A stretch of 64,000 nucleotides of DNA from Nocardioides oleivorans (lineage in GTDB: Bacteria > Actinomycetota > Actinomycetes > Propionibacteriales > Nocardioidaceae): contig NZ_SDWT01000001.1 of assembly GCF_004137255.1 (NCBI RefSeq), positions 3,162,001-3,226,000 on the forward strand, in the 5' to 3' direction. The translations under genes and the position numbers were made by a program. The first letter of the stretch is position 1, and the number at the start of each line of letters is the position of its first letter. Of the stretch, positions 62,438 to 64,000 are shown one piece after another. The notes under the pieces are model-generated. The model saw only the letters and a list, made by a program, of their open reading frames with translations. It made no database searches and had not been told where the DNA came from.

Positions 62438-64000
62438 ATGCTCGAGGTCCGCGCCTTCGGCAGCGTCCGCGCCCGTCTCGATGGCGAGCCTGTCGACCTC
62501 GGCGGGCCACGGCAGCGTGCGGTGCTCGGCATGCTCGTCGCGGCCGGGCACCGCACGGTCTCCACCGACCGCTTCCTCGAGGAGTTGTGGAGCGGGGAGC
62601 CTCCGCCGAGCGCCACGGGCGCGCTCCAGGCCTACGTCTCACGGCTCAGGTCTGCGCTGGAGCCGCACCGCGAGAAGCGACGTCCGGCCGCAGTGCTCGT
62701 CAGCAACCCGCCCGGCTATGCCCTGGCCCTGCCCGACGAGGCGGTCGACACCTGGCACTTCGCCTCACTCGTACGCCGTGCCGGCGGGCTCGGTGACGGG
62801 GAGGCACTGGTCGTCCTCGACGAGGCGCTGACGCTGTGGGGCGACGGACCCTTCGCGGAGTACCTCGACCAGGAGTGGGCGGCCACGGTCGCTGCCCGGC
62901 TCGCCGAGCAGCACGCCGAGGCCGTCGAGCTCCGGGCCTCGGTGGCGCTGCGCGTGGGTCGTGGCGCGAGCGCTGTGCAGGACCTCGAGGAGCACGTGCG
63001 CGAGCACCCGCTGCGCGAGCAGGCGGTCGCCCTCCTGGCACGCGGCTACTACCAGTCCGGGCGTCAGGCCGAGGCGCTCTCGACGCTGGCAGCCCTGCGC
63101 GAGCGGCTGGTCGACGAGCTCGGCGTCGACCCGAGCCCGGAGCTGCGCAAGCTCGAGGCCGACATCCTCAACCAGGCGGCCCACCTCGCAGCACCACCCC
63201 GGCCGGTGCCGATCGTCGTCCCGCCCACTCCCGAGCCCGACGTCGTTCCGGAAGGGCCGCCGCTGGTCGGGCGCGAGGACGAGCTGGCCAGGCTGGAGGC
63301 GGCTGCGGACTCCCTGCGCAGCCGTGCCGGCGTCGTGTGGGTCGAGGGGGACGCCGGCTTCGGCAAGTCGGCGCTGGTCTCGGGCTTCGCGGACCGGTCG
63401 GTCGCACGGTGGTCGGTCGTGCGCGGGCACTGCTCCGAGGTGGCTGGCACACCGTCGAGCCACGTGTGGCTGGAGATCCTCTCCGGGCTGGGGGCACCCG
63501 CCCCGGCCGACACCCACCCGTTCGCCCTCGCCGACGCCGTACGACACTGCCTCGAGGAGCGCGGCACCCGCACGATGCTCCTCCTCGAGGACGTCCACCG
63601 CGCAGACGACGAGACGCTCCAGGTGCTGTGGCACCTCGTGGAGTCGGTCGGTGCCCCGGTGCTCGTCGTCGCCACCTTCCGCAGCCACGACGTGGGCCGC
63701 GACCTCACGGCGACGCTGGCGCTGACCGCCGAGCGCACCCTCGACCGTGTCGTGCTGGGCGGGCTGGACGAGCGCGCTGCCCGCCAGCTCCTGAACCAGC
63801 ACGTCGCCGCTCCACTGCCGCCAGCCGCGCTCGAGCAGCTGCTCGACCGCGCGGCCGGCAACCCGTTGTTCCTGCGGCAGCTGGCCCAGCTGGTCGAGTC
63901 GGAGGGAGTGGGATCCGTCGACGCGGTCCCGGTCGCGATCCGCGACCTCCTGCTGCGCCGGATCGAACGGCTCCCGGAACCGACCGTCGACGCACTGTCG
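62438..64000 (+). CDS. SARP/AfsR-type transcriptional regulator with AAA ATPase domain, 3' end beyond window
   Basis: 521 codons are visible, open to the right edge, so the gene is truncated by the window. N-terminal winged helix of the SARP type (MLEVRAFGSVRARLDGEPV, AYVSRLRSALEP, about residues 1-90), bacterial transcriptional activation domain (about 95-245, DEALTLWGDGPFAEYLD, LREQAVALLARGYYQSGRQ), then a predicted AAA/NACHT-like ATPase with Walker A GDAGFGKSALVSG (about 303-315) and Walker B-like TMLLLEDVHRADD. AfsR-family proteins activate secondary metabolism or development genes. The first ATG has a leaderless hexamer ahead. Confidence 0.9.
   Translation, partial: MLEVRAFGSVRARLDGEPVDLGGPRQRAVLGMLVAAGHRTVSTDRFLEELWSGEPPPSATGALQAYVSRLRSALEPHREKRRPAAVLVSNPPGYALALPDEAVDTWHFASLVRRAGGLGDGEALVVLDEALTLWGDGPFAEYLDQEWAATVAARLAEQHAEAVELRASVALRVGRGASAVQDLEEHVREHPLREQAVALLARGYYQSGRQAEALSTLAALRERLVDELGVDPSPELRKLEADILNQAAHLAAPPRPVPIVVPPTPEPDVVPEGPPLVGREDELARLEAAADSLRSRAGVVWVEGDAGFGKSALVSGFADRSVARWSVVRGHCSEVAGTPSSHVWLEILSGLGAPAPADTHPFALADAVRHCLEERGTRTMLLLEDVHRADDETLQVLWHLVESVGAPVLVVATFRSHDVGRDLTATLALTAERTLDRVVLGGLDERAARQLLNQHVAAPLPPAALEQLLDRAAGNPLFLRQLAQLVESEGVGSVDAVPVAIRDLLLRRIERLPEPTVDALS

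Overview
The window is very GC-rich, gene-dense chromosomal DNA from an actinobacterium, most likely a Nocardioides-type (Nocardioidaceae) organism. The main evidence is: a division and cell-wall (dcw) cluster with SepF and DivIVA but no ftsA; MraZ boxes and an mraW-type leader RNA; a PriA-like isomerase in the his operon; DnaE1 plus DnaE2; DUF3040, DUF2332 and DUF3352 proteins; an SsgA-like protein; and a TraR/DksA zinc-finger protein with a histone-like Lys/Ala/Pro-rich N-terminus. GTG starts and 4-base ATGA/GTGA overlaps are frequent. I see no integrase, transposase, CRISPR array or rRNA, and one tRNA gene. The genus is an inference from gene content.

Layout: 1-5.7 kb, DNA damage tolerance (3' part of dnaE2, a SAM methyltransferase, dinB). 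5.8-6.3 kb, a DUF3040 membrane protein. 6.4-11.1 kb, a minus-strand moxR / DUF58 / transglutaminase operon. 11.1-11.6 kb, a divergent control region with three inverted repeats, a promoter and four MraZ boxes. 11.6-30.6 kb, the dcw cluster: mraZ, structured leader RNA, a 53-aa membrane protein, rsmH, ftsL-like, ftsI, murE, murF, mraY, murD, ftsW, murG, murC, ftsQ, ftsZ, pgeF-like, yggS, sepF, yggT-like, divIVA, then a terminator. 30.8-35.1 kb, DksA-like protein, lspA, rluD-family gene, a GNAT-chorismate mutase fusion, DUF2332. 35.2-41.2 kb, dnaE1, a membrane protein, a DUF3352 protein. 41.2-42.4 kb, ybaK-like and Lon-N-domain genes on the minus strand. 42.4-51.3 kb, the his genes hisD-C-B-H and priA-nudix-hisF, separated by hemerythrin, SRPBCC-like and phosphodiesterase genes. 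51.3-57.7 kb, a polar amino acid ABC importer and a heterodimeric ABC exporter. 57.7-64 kb, an SsgA-like gene, a PGPGW membrane protein, tRNA-Val(CAC), a membrane protein, two secreted proteins sharing an Ig-like module (one with RCC1-like repeats), and the 5' part of a SARP/AfsR-type regulator running off the right edge.

The dcw genes carry peptidoglycan synthesis from UDP-MurNAc to lipid II (MurC/D/E/F, MraY, MurG), polymerisation and cross-linking at the septum (FtsW, FtsI, FtsL, FtsQ), the Z-ring and its membrane anchor (FtsZ, SepF), and polar growth (DivIVA). MraZ probably feeds back on its own promoter. The his genes would convert phosphoribosyl intermediates to histidine, but early steps (hisG, hisI, hisE) are not here.

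The most notable signals are: the ordered MraZ operator overlapping its promoter; the long nested RNA structure before rsmH; a recurring -10-like hexamer 6-8 bases before start codons at eleven genes, suggesting widespread leaderless mRNAs; the acetyltransferase-chorismate mutase fusion; the DksA-type zinc finger on a histone-like tail; the asymmetric ABC exporter; and an 11-bp direct repeat in front of the SARP gene. No wholly new defence or mobile system is visible.
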